A stretch of DNA of 64,000 bases from contig NZ_SNUT01000005.1 in the NCBI RefSeq assembly GCF_012027615.1, forward strand, positions 62,001 to 126,000. Direction: 5' to 3'. Source of the DNA: Thermococcus sp. 21S7 (GTDB taxonomy: Archaea > Methanobacteriota_B > Thermococci > Thermococcales > Thermococcaceae). Shown here piece after piece: positions 29,214 to 38,229 of this stretch (within the stretch, counting starts at the first letter, position 1; each line of letters opens with the position of its first letter). The translations under genes and the position numbers were made by a program. Under the pieces are notes generated by a model, which ran no database searches, was not told the DNA's origin, and worked only from the letters and a program-made list of their open reading frames with translations.

Positions 29214-29360
29214 CTTGTCCACCTCCGAAGGTTTTTCGGGAGCCCATATTTAAGCCTTCCTCCCCAGATGGGTACATCCGGGGAGCTGGATATTTTGTCC
29301 AGCTGCAGCCCTAATGAACCATAACCTTTACATATATAAAGCTACCGGGGAAAGCAAAAG

Positions 29361-29404
29361 GGTTATATGCCATAACGTTAAAAGAAGCATTAGAACGTTT
29401 AAAT
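29361..29404 (+). promoter_or_regulatory. Promoter and possible operator of the ArsR-DUF211 operon
   Basis: GGTTATATGCC (29361-29371) is a TATA candidate. Downstream, AACGTTAAAA (29374) and AACGTTTAAA (29394) form a direct repeat 20 bp apart, i.e. two helical turns, just ahead of a regulator gene. Autoregulation is an inference. Confidence 0.4.
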
Positions 29405-29416
29405 TGGGTGGTGGAA

Positions 29417-29992
29417 ATGGCAAAAGTGAAGGTCATAACGGACCCGGAAGTTATAAAGCTGATGCTTGAGGACACGAGGAGAAAGATCCTCGGACTGCTC
29501 CGCAACAAGGAGATGACCATCTCCCAGCTGAGCGAGATACTGGGGAAGACGCCGCAGACGATATACCACCACATCGAGAAGCTCAAGGAAGCCGGCTTAG
29601 TCGAGGTCAAGAGGACCGAGATGAAGGGCAACCTGGTGGAGAAGTACTACGGAAGAACGGCCGATGCGTTCTATATCAACATGTACCTCGGAGACGAGGA
29701 GCTCCGCTACTTCGCCCGCTCAAGGCTCAAGATAAAGCTGGAGATATTCAAAGCCCTTGGCTATGAGTTCGACGAGGATGAACTCCTGAACACTATGGAC
29801 GAACTCCTCAAGAAGGAGCACGAGTACAAGATGGAGATATCGAAGGAGATCGAGGCCAACGAAGAGGCCCTCAAGGACTTCTCCAACGAGGACATAATCC
29901 ACGCCATCGAGTGGCTGGCCATGGCCAGGATGGGCCGCGACGAGGAGACCCTGGCACTCCTGAAAACGCTGGGGGAAATACTTAAAAAATGA
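29417..29992 (+). CDS. ArsR-type winged-helix regulator
   Basis: A 191-residue DNA-binding protein. The winged helix (about 8-80) contains TRRKILGLLRNKEMTISQLSEILGKTPQTIYHHIEKLKEAGLVEV, the usual archaeal ArsR/HTH_20 pattern, followed by a long helical C-terminal domain, probably for dimerisation or sensing. It resembles the second regulator two genes downstream, so the two may heterodimerise or be duplicates. ATG 29417 is preceded by GGTGGTGG. The ligand is unknown. Confidence 0.88.
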   Translation: MAKVKVITDPEVIKLMLEDTRRKILGLLRNKEMTISQLSEILGKTPQTIYHHIEKLKEAGLVEVKRTEMKGNLVEKYYGRTADAFYINMYLGDEELRYFARSRLKIKLEIFKALGYEFDEDELLNTMDELLKKEHEYKMEISKEIEANEEALKDFSNEDIIHAIEWLAMARMGRDEETLALLKTLGEILKK

Positions 29993-30016
29993 CGCCGAAA
30001 GGAGAAGCGATGGGAT

Positions 30017-30322
30017 ATGGCGAAGGGAATAAGGTTACTGGTTCTGGACGTGCTTAAGCCGCACCAGCCGATGGTGACGGAGCTGGCGCTTGGACTCAGC
30101 GAGCTGGAAGGCGTTGACGGCGTCAACATAACGCTGGTGGAGATAGACAAGGAAACGGAGAACGTCAAGATAACGATGGTCGGCGACAACCTCGACTACG
30201 ACGAGATAGTCAGGACGATAGAGGAGTTCGGCGGCGTGGTGCACAGCATAGACATGGTCGCGGCCGGCAAGAAGATCGTCGAAGAGGGGGAGACTCCTCA
30301 AGACAAGCTGGAGGAGTACTGA
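30017..30322 (+). CDS. DUF211 family protein
   Basis: A 101-residue ferredoxin-like protein of the DUF211 family: GIRLLVLDVLKPHQP at the N-terminus and VEIDKETENVKITMVGDNLDYDEI in the middle. Family members form oligomeric ACT-like barrels; the ligand is not settled. It sits between two ArsR-type regulators, and the next gene starts immediately after its stop, so the three are one operon. Confidence 0.92.
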   Translation: MAKGIRLLVLDVLKPHQPMVTELALGLSELEGVDGVNITLVEIDKETENVKITMVGDNLDYDEIVRTIEEFGGVVHSIDMVAAGKKIVEEGETPQDKLEEY

Positions 30323-30880
30323 GTGAGGGAAGTCCTCATAATAACCGATCCTGAAAGGGTAAGGGTGCTCTCTGATGAAACCCGCTTTAAAATTCTTCAA
30401 CTGCTCAGGGAGCACCCTATGACCATCAACGAGCTCAGCGACGCCATAGGGAAGGAGAGGACGACGATATACAGGCACGTAAAAATTTTAGAGAGCGCCG
30501 GACTCGTGGAGGAGCTCGAAGTCAGGGGAAACGAGCGGGTTTACGCAAGAAGCGCCAGACTGTTCCTCATAAAGGCCGACCCCGACGAGAGCGTCGAGGA
30601 ATTCAGGCAGGCCTACCTCCAGGTCGAAGCCGAGAGACTCGTGGGAATCCTTGAAAAGGCGGGAATAGAGATAAAAGACAGAGAAAAGCTGAAAGAACTC
30701 GTGAAGGAGGTTCTGAACGAGATTGAGATCAACTCCCAATCCGTAATAAAGAGGATATCGCAGGCGGAAGTTGACCTGACGGAGATAGAACTGTTCCACG
30801 TCCTCAACATGCTGGTTTTCATGCAGAGCTGTGAGCTGTGCGAGAAGGCAAAAAAGATAAAGAAACTGGTCGGATTCTAG
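30323..30880 (+). CDS. ArsR-type winged-helix regulator
   Basis: A 185-residue regulator. The winged helix (about 8-75) has DETRFKILQLLREHPMTINELSDAIGKERTTIYRHVKILESAGLVEEL; the C-terminal helical domain ends in CELCEKAKKIKK, a CxxC that might bind a metal or respond to redox state (inference). The start is GTG 30323, directly after the DUF211 stop. It is paralogous in layout to the first regulator of this operon. Confidence 0.88.
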   Translation: MREVLIITDPERVRVLSDETRFKILQLLREHPMTINELSDAIGKERTTIYRHVKILESAGLVEELEVRGNERVYARSARLFLIKADPDESVEEFRQAYLQVEAERLVGILEKAGIEIKDREKLKELVKEVLNEIEINSQSVIKRISQAEVDLTEIELFHVLNMLVFMQSCELCEKAKKIKKLVGF

Positions 30881-30969
30881 GCGGTCATCCCTACATATGA
30901 AACATGATGTCCCGTTTCTGGCCCGCCATGGTGGACAATCACGCTCCCCAATGCACATTAAAGACAAAA

Positions 30970-30994
30970 CTTAAATATTTCACCATCGGTGATA
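30970..30994 (+). promoter_or_regulatory. Alpha-amylase promoter with a Thermococcales glycolytic motif (TGM)
   Basis: CTTAAATAT (30970-30978) is the TATA box. Overlapping its end, TTTCAC-N5-GTGATA (30978-30994) matches the TGM operator TATCAC-N5-GTGATA at all but one base. The regulator TrmBL1/Tgr binds TGM; sites downstream of the TATA box are repressor sites, released by maltodextrins. The amylase is therefore expected to be induced by starch breakdown products. Confidence 0.75.
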
Positions 30995-31021
30995 TATTCT
31001 GACCATCCGGTGGTGACTGCC

Positions 31022-32395
31022 ATGGCCAGAAAGGTGTTGGTTGCACTTCTCGTATTTCTAGTAGTTCTCAGCGTCTCGGCAGTTCCTGCGAAGGCGGAAA
31101 CCCTTGAGAACGGCGGCGTCATAATGCAGGCCTTCTACTGGGACGTCCCAGGTGGAGGAATCTGGTGGGACACCATAGCCCAGAAGATACCCGACTGGGC
31201 GAGCGCCGGGATTTCGGCAATATGGATTCCTCCCGCGAGCAAGGGCATGAGCGGCGGCTATTCGATGGGCTACGACCCCTACGACTACTTCGACCTCGGC
31301 GAGTACTACCAGAAAGGAACCGTCGAGACCCGCTTCGGCTCAAAGCAGGAACTCATAAACATGATAAACACCGCCCACGCTCACAACATGAAGGTCATAG
31401 CGGACATAGTCATCAACCACCGCGCCGGCGGCGACCTGGAGTGGAATCCTTTCACCAACAGCTACACCTGGACCGATTTCTCGAAGGTCGCGTCGGGCAA
31501 GTACACGGCCAACTACCTCGACTTCCACCCGAACGAGCTTCACGCGGGCGATTCCGGAACATTTGGAGGCTATCCCGACATATGCCACGACAAGAGCTGG
31601 GACCAGCACTGGCTCTGGGCCAGCAACGAAAGCTACGCCGCCTACCTCCGGAGCATCGGCATCGACGCCTGGCGCTTCGACTACGTCAAGGGCTACGCTC
31701 CCTGGGTCGTTAAGGACTGGCTGAACCGGTGGGGCGGCTGGGCGGTTGGAGAGTACTGGGACACCAACGTCGATGCACTCCTGAGCTGGGCCTACGACAG
31801 CGGTGCTAAAGTCTTCGACTTCCCGCTCTACTACAAGATGGACGAGGCCTTCGATAACAACAACATCCCCGCCCTCGTGGACGCCCTCAAGAACGGAGGC
31901 ACGGTCGTCAGCCGCGACCCGTTCAAAGCCGTGACCTTCGTTGCCAACCACGATACCAACATAATCTGGAACAAGTATCCGGCCTACGCCTTCATCCTCA
32001 CCTATGAGGGACAGCCGGCAATATTCTACCGCGACTACGAGGAGTGGCTCAACAAGGACAGGCTCAGGAACCTCATCTGGATACACGACCACCTCGCGGG
32101 AGGAAGCACAGACATCATCTACTACGACAGCGACGAGCTTATCTTCGTGAGAAACGGCTACGGGGACAAGCCGGGACTGATAACCTACATCAACCTCGGC
32201 TCAAGCAAAGCCGGAAGGTGGGTCTACGTTCCGAAGTTCGCAGGCTCGTGCATACACGAGTACACTGGCAACCTCGGCGGTTGGATTGACAAGTGGGTTG
32301 ACTCAAGCGGTCGGGTCTACCTTGAGGCCCCCGCCTACGACCCGGCCAACGGCCAGTACGGCTACTCCGTTTGGAGCTACTGCGGGGTGGGCTGA
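31022..32395 (+). CDS. Secreted GH13 alpha-amylase
   Basis: A 457-residue extracellular enzyme with a signal peptide (cleavage after about AKA, residues 24-26), close in layout to the thermostable alpha-amylases of Pyrococcus and Thermococcus (GH13). Catalytic regions are [11 protein letters not shown], the nucleophile Asp in [12 protein letters not shown] (about 220), the acid/base Glu in VGEYWD (about 244) and the third Asp in VANHDTN (about 310). It hydrolyses internal alpha-1,4 bonds of starch. ATG 31022 follows GGTGGTGA. It has its own TGM-regulated promoter. Confidence 0.96.
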   Translation: MARKVLVALLVFLVVLSVSAVPAKAETLENGGVIMQAFYWDVPGGGIWWDTIAQKIPDWASAGISAIWIPPASKGMSGGYSMGYDPYDYFDLGEYYQKGTVETRFGSKQELINMINTAHAHNMKVIADIVINHRAGGDLEWNPFTNSYTWTDFSKVASGKYTANYLDFHPNELHAGDSGTFGGYPDICHDKSWDQHWLWASNESYAAYLRSIGIDAWRFDYVKGYAPWVVKDWLNRWGGWAVGEYWDTNVDALLSWAYDSGAKVFDFPLYYKMDEAFDNNNIPALVDALKNGGTVVSRDPFKAVTFVANHDTNIIWNKYPAYAFILTYEGQPAIFYRDYEEWLNKDRLRNLIWIHDHLAGGSTDIIYYDSDELIFVRNGYGDKPGLITYINLGSSKAGRWVYVPKFAGSCIHEYTGNLGGWIDKWVDSSGRVYLEAPAYDPANGQYGYSVWSYCGVG

Positions 32396-32445
32396 AGTCT
32401 CCACTCCAGTTGTTTTCATTCATTTTCATTCTTCTTGTTTTCTGT

Positions 32446-32820
32446 TTACGACGACACTTGATTGGCTCCCCGTCTCGCGAATCCGGGCCAGAGGAACTCA
32501 AAAATCCCACTGAGAAGCCAGGCCGTGAGGAACATCGCCATCTCCTTCGAGATGCCGTAAACAGTCCCCTCAAGGAGCAGGTACTCCGCCCCACAGAGAA
32601 CCACCAAAGCAGCATACAGAAGGACGTTCCGGAGTAAAAAGGCCCCCTCCAGTTTCCCGTTCCGGAACTCCCAGGCGCGGGGGAGGAGGACACCCGCAAC
32701 CCAGAGAAGGACCAGAACGAGCATTGTCTCAGGAGAAAACCCTCTAACCGCGAGGACAGCGACTGCAAGGATAACGGCTGGAACCGACATGAGCACCCGA
32801 ACCGCGTTTTCGGAGGCCAT
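32446..32820 (-). CDS. Small polytopic membrane protein
   Basis: A 124-residue protein with four predicted transmembrane helices and no recognised motif. It starts 44 nt after the stop of the MKLYG-family gene of cassette C, on the same strand, and could be the last gene of that cassette. ATG 32820 has GGTGATG upstream; ATG 32826 is the alternative. It is convergent with the amylase gene. Confidence 0.65.
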   Translation of the reverse strand: MASENAVRVLMSVPAVILAVAVLAVRGFSPETMLVLVLLWVAGVLLPRAWEFRNGKLEGAFLLRNVLLYAALVVLCGAEYLLLEGTVYGISKEMAMFLTAWLLSGIFEFLWPGFARRGANQVSS

Positions 32821-32863
32821 TTTCATCACCCGTTGTTTTGTTTTTTAGTATTCGTGACCCGTC

Positions 32864-33250
32864 CTATCTATTGTCCACAAGGCCAAGCGTTTTTTCAGCC
32901 CCCAACGCTAGCCCAACCCTGAACAGCAGGAGCGTCCAGAGGAGCGAGATTACCGCAGTGGAGTATGGGTAAAACTCGAAAACCCACACGAAGATGTTAG
33001 AGGCAGGAACCACAGCAGAGAACACGAAACCCATCCTGCCCTCCAGCGAGCAATACTCAGAATCCCGGTAGGCGGAGCATACGAGCCATGCCAGAGCCGA
33101 AAAGGCCAACCAGAAGAAACCAGTAATAAGAAGGGACTCGGGATGAAACCCATTGCTTCCGAAGTAACCACCTAGGAGTGCCAAGACCAGCTCTGCGATC
33201 CACCAGCGTAAAAATAAGATGAAAGGAACCTCAGTTCCGTAAAGCTTCAT
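32864..33250 (-). CDS. MKLYG-family membrane protein (cassette C)
   Basis: A 128-residue protein with about four transmembrane helices. It belongs to a local family of three (also 34312-34698 and 37329-37721) that begins MKLYGTEVP and shares FLRWWIAEL, ALLGGYFGSNGF and CSAYRDSEYC. The conserved Cys, Arg and Asp in the loop between helices are notable. The start overlaps the end of the cassette C secreted gene by 20 nt. The function is unknown; its constant place at the end of each cassette suggests a partner or immunity-like role. Confidence 0.78.
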   Translation of the reverse strand: MKLYGTEVPFILFLRWWIAELVLALLGGYFGSNGFHPESLLITGFFWLAFSALAWLVCSAYRDSEYCSLEGRMGFVFSAVVPASNIFVWVFEFYPYSTAVISLLWTLLLFRVGLALGAEKTLGLVDNR

Positions 33251-34120
33251 TATCTTCACCCCATGAGGTAGGACAGACTCCGTTCTTACACGGTGGAAAC
33301 GGTGGATAGTAGCGCTTGTAAGGATACGCACTGTAAGAGAGCTTTACCAGTGGGTTGGTATATTTAGGTTCTCTCCATGCACCAATGCCCCATCCACGAC
33401 TTTCAAGGAAGTCATGGAAAAGTTCGCTGATGCCCCAACTCACTGTTCCGGAAAGTATTCCCCAACCTATACCTGGAGGAGTATGGATCACTACACTAAC
33501 CGCTATACTCACGCCCAAGGAAATCAATCCCCACTGGTTCCAAGTATGGAGGTAAAACATTGGCATGTTGAACTCTGAACCCAACCACCTATCATTGGGC
33601 TGCACTCCCACGTAGACTATTCCGTACCCAATGTCGTCATCCACATCAACTCTAATAACTTTGTAGTGGATTTTAACTTTTTCTACGTGACCATCAGGGA
33701 ATCTAAAGTTCACCCACTTCTCCAGCCACTCCGCGCGTTTTATTTCAACGTCTGTCTTTGGATTGTAGTAGAACTCATTGACTTTCACATAAACCCAAGG
33801 ATCGCTCTTAAATATGCGCTCAGTTGTACCATCCTGATACTCAATTATCCAGGGTATCGCAATCCTTATCGGATCTTTGGTGCCATCACCTGCCTCTGTA
33901 TATCCCCTCCAGCTCCAGACGAACGCCAACCAGATTCTGCCACCGTAGACATACGAATCGTATTTTGAGAAGTATATGCTCAGCTGATCTTTATCTCCGA
34001 AGTTCTGGGGAGTTATTGGGGCCGAGTTGTCACTTGAAACTGTGACGCGCTTGCGCTCCCTGCCGTCACTCCAAGCAGGAGCAGTCCAAGGAGGACTGCC
34101 ATCAACGGACGCCACTTCAA
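33231..34120 (-). pseudogene. Secreted protein gene of cassette C, frameshifted after the signal peptide
   Basis: TTG 34120 with GGAGGTGA upstream opens a perfect signal peptide, MKWRPLMAVLLGLLLLGVTA then GSASAS, nearly identical to those of cassettes A and B, but the frame stops at 34013-34015. The mature domain (about 260 residues, ending 33231) lies in another frame that stays open upstream across the same DNA. A one-base shift between about 34016 and 34110 therefore separates export signal and product. The mature part is Trp/Tyr-rich and contains a Gly-rich hydrophobic stretch (SLGVSIAVSVVIHTPPGIGW). It is either a pseudogene, a phase-variable gene or a sequencing error. Confidence 0.75.
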
Positions 34121-34311
34121 GAGGTTCACCTCCAAGGGTTTTCAATTGACATAAAATCTAAGTCCTTAAAAGTTTTTCTCTTCAAATAGTAATTTACAAC
34201 AAACATGAAAAAAGGACTTCAACCACCACAAAACGACTTCATTTGACGAAAGAGGATTGAGTAAGAAAGAACCCAAATGCGTCCTCAGCTTAACCCGCAC
34301 CACTTATCCAC

Positions 34312-34698
34312 TTATCCACAATCCACAAGGCCGAGTGTTTTTCCAGCCCCCAACGCCAGCCCAACCCTGAACAGCAGGAGCGTCCAGAGGAGCGAGATTA
34401 CCGCAGTGGAGTATGGGTAAAACCCGAAAACCCACACGAAGATGTTAGAGGCAGGGACAACGGCAGAGAACACGAACCATGCCCTGCTCTCCAGCGAGCA
34501 GTACTCCGAATCCCTGTAGGCGGAGCACATGAGCCATTCTAAAGTTGAAGAAGCCAACCAGAAGAAACCAGTGATAAGAAGGGCCTCCGGATAAAACCCA
34601 TTGCTTCCGAAGTATCCGCCGAGAAGTGCCAGGGCCAGCTCGGCAATCCACCAGCGTAAAAATAAGATGGAAGGAACCTCAGTTCCGTAGAGCTTCAT
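34312..34698 (-). CDS. MKLYG-family membrane protein (cassette B)
   Basis: A 128-residue protein with about four transmembrane helices, close to identical over most of its length to the cassette C copy, including the C-terminal GAGKTLGLVD. GGTGGTGAAA precedes ATG 34698, which overlaps the end of the frameshifted upstream gene by 20 nt. It ends cassette B. The function is unknown. Confidence 0.78.
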   Translation of the reverse strand: MKLYGTEVPSILFLRWWIAELALALLGGYFGSNGFYPEALLITGFFWLASSTLEWLMCSAYRDSEYCSLESRAWFVFSAVVPASNIFVWVFGFYPYSTAVISLLWTLLLFRVGLALGAGKTLGLVDCG

Positions 34699-35145
34699 TT
34701 TCACCACCGTTAGCACTGTTAGCTAGATTCACCTTGAATATCCTCTCTTTTTCCTCTTTACTGAGGGGATAATCGGCATCGGTGAGGAGCTTTGCCGCCA
34801 GCAGTGCAAAGAGAAAGCCTGCCGAGCCAAGGAGTATGAGGTTTCCATCGAACCATCTTCCCAGTATTGCGGCGGTTATTGGTATGAACCCTATCATATA
34901 GCGCGCCGTCAGGAGATTGTTGGCTATTCTGTCGGCATCTCTTGGAGGATACACCCTCGACAGCGTTTGCCACTCGTCACGGTAAAGATATAAAATGATA
35001 GGGTCATCGCAAGCAACCATAAGATGCCATACTTAACACCGGCCTCTGGGGCATACTTTCCAAAGAGCACCATCAATACCTCCGCCGCAACCAACCGTGT
35101 AAGAAAATTACGGACGAACTTTCTGTTGTGAATGTACTCCCTCAT
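34679..35145 (-). pseudogene. Small membrane protein gene of cassette B, frameshifted
   Basis: ATG 35145, preceded by GGGGGAGC, starts MREYIHNRKFVRNFLTRLVA and continues through two helices (…GILWLLAMTLSFYIF). The expected continuation YRDEWQTLSRVYPPRDADRI and two more helices lies in a different frame ending at 34679. The span is 467 nt, not a multiple of three, and one base change near 34985-35005 (around a TTTT run) would join them into a ~155-residue four-helix protein. The layout resembles the neighbouring 167-residue protein. Confidence 0.65.
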
Positions 35146-35168
35146 GATGCTCCCCCGAATCTGAAGTT

Positions 35169-35672
35169 TTATCTAGAAGTTTTACCTTTTAAATCACGAA
35201 CATATCGTGAAATGCGTTTTGATATTCTCCACGGTTCTCTCGGAATGTCGACGGGTGTTATGAACTTTGCGTGAAGGTAAGCCAAGATTGCTGCGCTCAG
35301 AAGGATAAGGAGGACTGCAATTGATACGCTGAATTCAGAAAAGAACCGCGCTCCAAGGATAGAGGCCATGAGGAACAGAAAGAGCACCACAACAGCCGCC
35401 CTGCCGGCGTAGGCATCGGCCTCTCTAGTCACAACCTCAGAAGTTTTGCCCTCTTCCCTGAGCCCTTTGCCGATCACCGAACGGTAAAGTGCGAAGTAAA
35501 TTAGCACCGAGAGAAGTGGAAAAAGAACCAAGACGAACTTAACCACCCTCCAGAAGGAGCCTGCGACTGCGAACGCACCAAAGAGAAAGCTAAGACCCAC
35601 AGATGCCACAAATCCCCTAACCCAATTGTCCACGAATAGGATCCCCATAAAGTTCGATTCGTTCACTTTCAT
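35169..35672 (-). CDS. Four-helix membrane protein (cassette B)
   Basis: A 167-residue protein with two pairs of transmembrane helices separated by a charged loop (GLREEGKTSEVVTREAD) and a basic C-terminus. I do not recognise it. ATG 35672 follows GGAGGCTTCAGG. An A/T tract (GAAATAAATC near 35715) could be its own promoter. It has no counterpart in cassette A. Confidence 0.65.
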   Translation of the reverse strand: MKVNESNFMGILFVDNWVRGFVASVGLSFLFGAFAVAGSFWRVVKFVLVLFPLLSVLIYFALYRSVIGKGLREEGKTSEVVTREADAYAGRAAVVVLFLFLMASILGARFFSEFSVSIAVLLILLSAAILAYLHAKFITPVDIPREPWRISKRISRYVRDLKGKTSR

Positions 35673-35734
35673 CCTGAAGCCTCCATACCCGGTTAACATC
35701 ATGTACCTTGAATGATTTATTTCATTACATAAAA

Positions 35735-36229
35735 TCAAACCGGTGGAAAGACAAAATAAACGAGTAGTCCAATACCAAATACTATTGCATACTTCTTTGT
35801 TATCGTAGAAGGGTCCAACGATATTTCTTTTCCAAGTAGATAGAGTGACAAAAACCACCCTGCAGTCATAGAAATGCTTTCTAGGATACTTCTTAACGGA
35901 ACGAAATACACATTGATCAGAACAAAATACCCGATAAATCTCATAATAGTACAGAAAACTCCAGCCGCGAGTAATGGAACAAATGCAGATTTAACTTCAC
36001 CAGCCCCAATCCTATATCCAAGCGTCACCCATATAAAGAGTCCAATTATCGAAACTTGCAACAGAAATCTAATTCCCACTCCAATCACAGCAACCCATAT
36101 TTTCCAAATGGAAGCACCCATGATTTGGAGCATAGCATAAAAACCCAGAATTTGATTAGAGTACGCGATTACTCCATAGAGCAATACTATTGATATAAAA
36201 TCCAAAACAGCAAGCTTGTGTAGTCTCAT
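35735..36229 (-). CDS. Five- or six-helix membrane protein (cassette B, paralogue of 37747-38229)
   Basis: A 164-residue, very hydrophobic protein. It aligns by eye with the cassette A protein at 37747-38229: both have VVYSYQIVGFY/IAYSNQILGFY, IWLAV/IWVAV, LRF, and a C-terminal LLGK followed by a final helix. ATG 36229 overlaps the stop of the 104-residue gene (ATGA), so they are translationally coupled. The family is not recognised. Confidence 0.72.
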   Translation of the reverse strand: MRLHKLAVLDFISIVLLYGVIAYSNQILGFYAMLQIMGASIWKIWVAVIGVGIRFLLQVSIIGLFIWVTLGYRIGAGEVKSAFVPLLAAGVFCTIMRFIGYFVLINVYFVPLRSILESISMTAGWFLSLYLLGKEISLDPSTITKKYAIVFGIGLLVYFVFPPV

Positions 36230-36540
36230 GTTACGTTCCCCCCATGATCCATGCGAAAAGCCCAAGCCAAAATAATGGATAGTACTAGGATAACCAGCGT
36301 GCCCCCCACAAACCCCCACAGCCCATGTTCTTGATATCCCCACTTAAGTTGCTCAAAAATCCATGAGTTTCCCCACACGAATATTCCAGCTATAGTTCCC
36401 GCTAAAAATCCCACAAGTGAATATACAAGCTTGGACTTAGTATCGATTTTAACGAACAATATGCCAAGTAGTATGGCCAGTATCCCTGTGAATGGACTAA
36501 AAGCCAGTAAAAACCCAAAAAGAAAATAAAGGAGAGACAA
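36226..36540 (-). CDS. Three-helix membrane protein (cassette B, paralogue of 38226-38537)
   Basis: A 104-residue protein with three predicted helices. It matches the cassette A protein at 38226-38537 in length, order and the WGNSW/YGNSYFEQ segment between helices. It starts with TTG 36540 behind GGAGGTGTGAAAG, 3 nt after the secreted protein gene. This tight pairing suggests it works with the secreted product. Confidence 0.72.
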   Translation of the reverse strand: MSLLYFLFGFLLAFSPFTGILAILLGILFVKIDTKSKLVYSLVGFLAGTIAGIFVWGNSWIFEQLKWGYQEHGLWGFVGGTLVILVLSIILAWAFRMDHGGNVT

Positions 36541-36543
36541 CTT

Positions 36544-37236
36544 TCACACCTCCGTAAAATACACTGCGTCTATATTTATTCCCGAGGCAAAGAGCATGAT
36601 CGCTGACAGTGCATCTGCTAACGAGGATAGACTGCCCTTGGATACAAAATCAATGATCTTATCGGCCCACTTCCCCGCCCCCAGTTTACCCAAGAACGCT
36701 ATAATAAAGTTGTCGAGGTTGCTCATTCCAAAGGTGACGATGCCATGCCTGCCGTATCCAGCATCAAACTTCAGGCCTATCTCCCACCATCCTCCAGCAC
36801 TGAGCCATGATGAGTAGCTTGTTTCTATCGTCTTAAATCTAATCCCTGTGCCGGGAACTCTGTGGCTCTTAATGGACTTCAACTTGAAGTTCTTGCCACC
36901 GAATGTATCTTTGTATATTGTCATGTCAGGTAGTATTGTATAAGTACTATAGCCAAATAGGGGAACGTACTTAAACACTGATATACTCAGCCGCCCCCTC
37001 TTTCCATGTCTCACTTTGTAATGCCACACATATCCAAGTCTGCCATGATACTCCCTGTTTTTTGAGATTATAGCGTTGTCATAGCTCACGAGCCAAGACA
37101 TGAGGACGCTTCCTAGGCCAATGTTGTGTCGGGGTTTTATGGGTTCCTTCTGGATTGGCATTGCTATTGCACTCCCGGCTGTCACTCCAACCATCAGCAG
37201 TCCCAGGAGGACTGCCATCAATGGTTTCCACTTCAC
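36544..37236 (-). CDS. Secreted protein of cassette B
   Basis: A 230-residue exported protein with a signal peptide (MKWKPLMAVLLGLLMVGVTA, cleavage near AIA). The mature part is basic and Gly/Tyr-rich and shares with cassette A: GLGSV, YKV.H, FGYS/GGYI followed by TILPDMT, NFKL.S.KS, GGWW, KFDAGYG.HGI.T.GM and a hydrophobic C-terminus ending in (F)EV. The start is GTG 37236, with TATA GCTTATAAAGG (about 37285-37295). No enzymatic motif is visible. Family unknown; possibly a secreted effector. Confidence 0.75.
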   Translation of the reverse strand: MKWKPLMAVLLGLLMVGVTAGSAIAMPIQKEPIKPRHNIGLGSVLMSWLVSYDNAIISKNREYHGRLGYVWHYKVRHGKRGRLSISVFKYVPLFGYSTYTILPDMTIYKDTFGGKNFKLKSIKSHRVPGTGIRFKTIETSYSSWLSAGGWWEIGLKFDAGYGRHGIVTFGMSNLDNFIIAFLGKLGAGKWADKIIDFVSKGSLSSLADALSAIMLFASGINIDAVYFTEV

Positions 37237-37328
37237 TCAGTTCACTTCCCCCAAGTTTTTGGATTACCATCTGAACAACTTGCCTTTATAAGCTTTTCCT
37301 TCTCGCAGTCGTCATCTGCTTTTTTGGT

Positions 37329-37721
37329 TTACATTCCATTGTCATGCTTAGGACATTCATTCACAAAAACGTTGCATGGAGAGGAAACTCTGAACAACAA
37401 CAGCGCCCATAGGAGCGAGATTACGATGGTGGAATATGGGTAAAACTTGAAAATCCATGTAAAAACATTCGACGCCGGAACTACAGCCGAGTAGACGAAC
37501 CACAGTTTACCCTCCCTCATGCAGTACTCTGAATCCCTGTAGGCCGAGCATACGAGCCACATCAGAGCCGAAAAAATTAGCCAGAAAGAACCAGTGATAA
37601 GAAGGGCCACGGGATGAAACCCATTGCTCCCGAAGTAACCACCTAGGAGTGCCAAGACCAGCTCTGCGATCCACCAGCGTAAAAATAAAATAGAGGGAAC
37701 TTCAGTTCCGTAGAGCTTCAT
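37329..37721 (-). CDS. MKLYG-family membrane protein with altered C-terminus (cassette A)
   Basis: A 130-residue member of the MKLYGTEVP family. It matches the other two up to the last helix (LLWALLLFRV), then diverges to SSPCNVFVNECPKHDNGM instead of GLALGA.KTLGLVD. This suggests a frameshift or recombination at the 3' end near 37385. ATG 37721 has GGTGGTGAAA upstream. It ends cassette A, just upstream of the cassette B promoter. Confidence 0.75.
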   Translation of the reverse strand: MKLYGTEVPSILFLRWWIAELVLALLGGYFGSNGFHPVALLITGSFWLIFSALMWLVCSAYRDSEYCMREGKLWFVYSAVVPASNVFTWIFKFYPYSTIVISLLWALLLFRVSSPCNVFVNECPKHDNGM

Positions 37722-37746
37722 TTTCACCACCGTCTAATTTGTAGGG

Positions 37747-38229
37747 TCAAAGGGGTATAGGGATAAGGATCAAAAACACCAAAAACCCAACCAGAGTACA
37801 GGACAAACTGGACAATATATAGGATTTTCTCTCGGCGCCAATTCGTTTGCCCAGCAGTAGCATAGCAAGGATTAACCCCAACATTAGAGCTATCTGCTCC
37901 ACGATTATCCTAAAAGGCAACCAACCATTGTAGAAAAACCTTAATATTGACCCAGTCATGCCGGCTAATGCAAGGGGTACTGTTGATTTCAAGTAGGTTT
38001 CCAAGCCAGGTAGAGCCTTCAGGATTAGTCTAAGTATCCCCAAAAGGAGCGCAGATTGAATAACAAACCTTAATCCCGCCACCAACACAGCCAACCATAT
38101 TCGCGAAAGCTCACCATTCAGGACAACAATCATCCAATAAAATCCCACAATCTGATAAGAGTAAACAACGATACCCCACAGAAACAGAGATATGAACCAG
38201 AGTAATAATAGACGGGGACTTTTCATCAA
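37747..38229 (-). CDS. Five- or six-helix membrane protein (cassette A)
   Basis: A 160-residue hydrophobic protein, paralogous to 35735-36229 in cassette B. ATG 38229 overlaps the previous stop (ATGA). It contains only a few charged residues, near 100-110 and 125-135. No family is recognised. Its strict coupling to the secreted gene in both cassettes suggests a shared task such as export, anchoring or self-protection. Confidence 0.72.
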   Translation of the reverse strand: MMKSPRLLLLWFISLFLWGIVVYSYQIVGFYWMIVVLNGELSRIWLAVLVAGLRFVIQSALLLGILRLILKALPGLETYLKSTVPLALAGMTGSILRFFYNGWLPFRIIVEQIALMLGLILAMLLLGKRIGAERKSYILSSLSCTLVGFLVFLILIPIPL

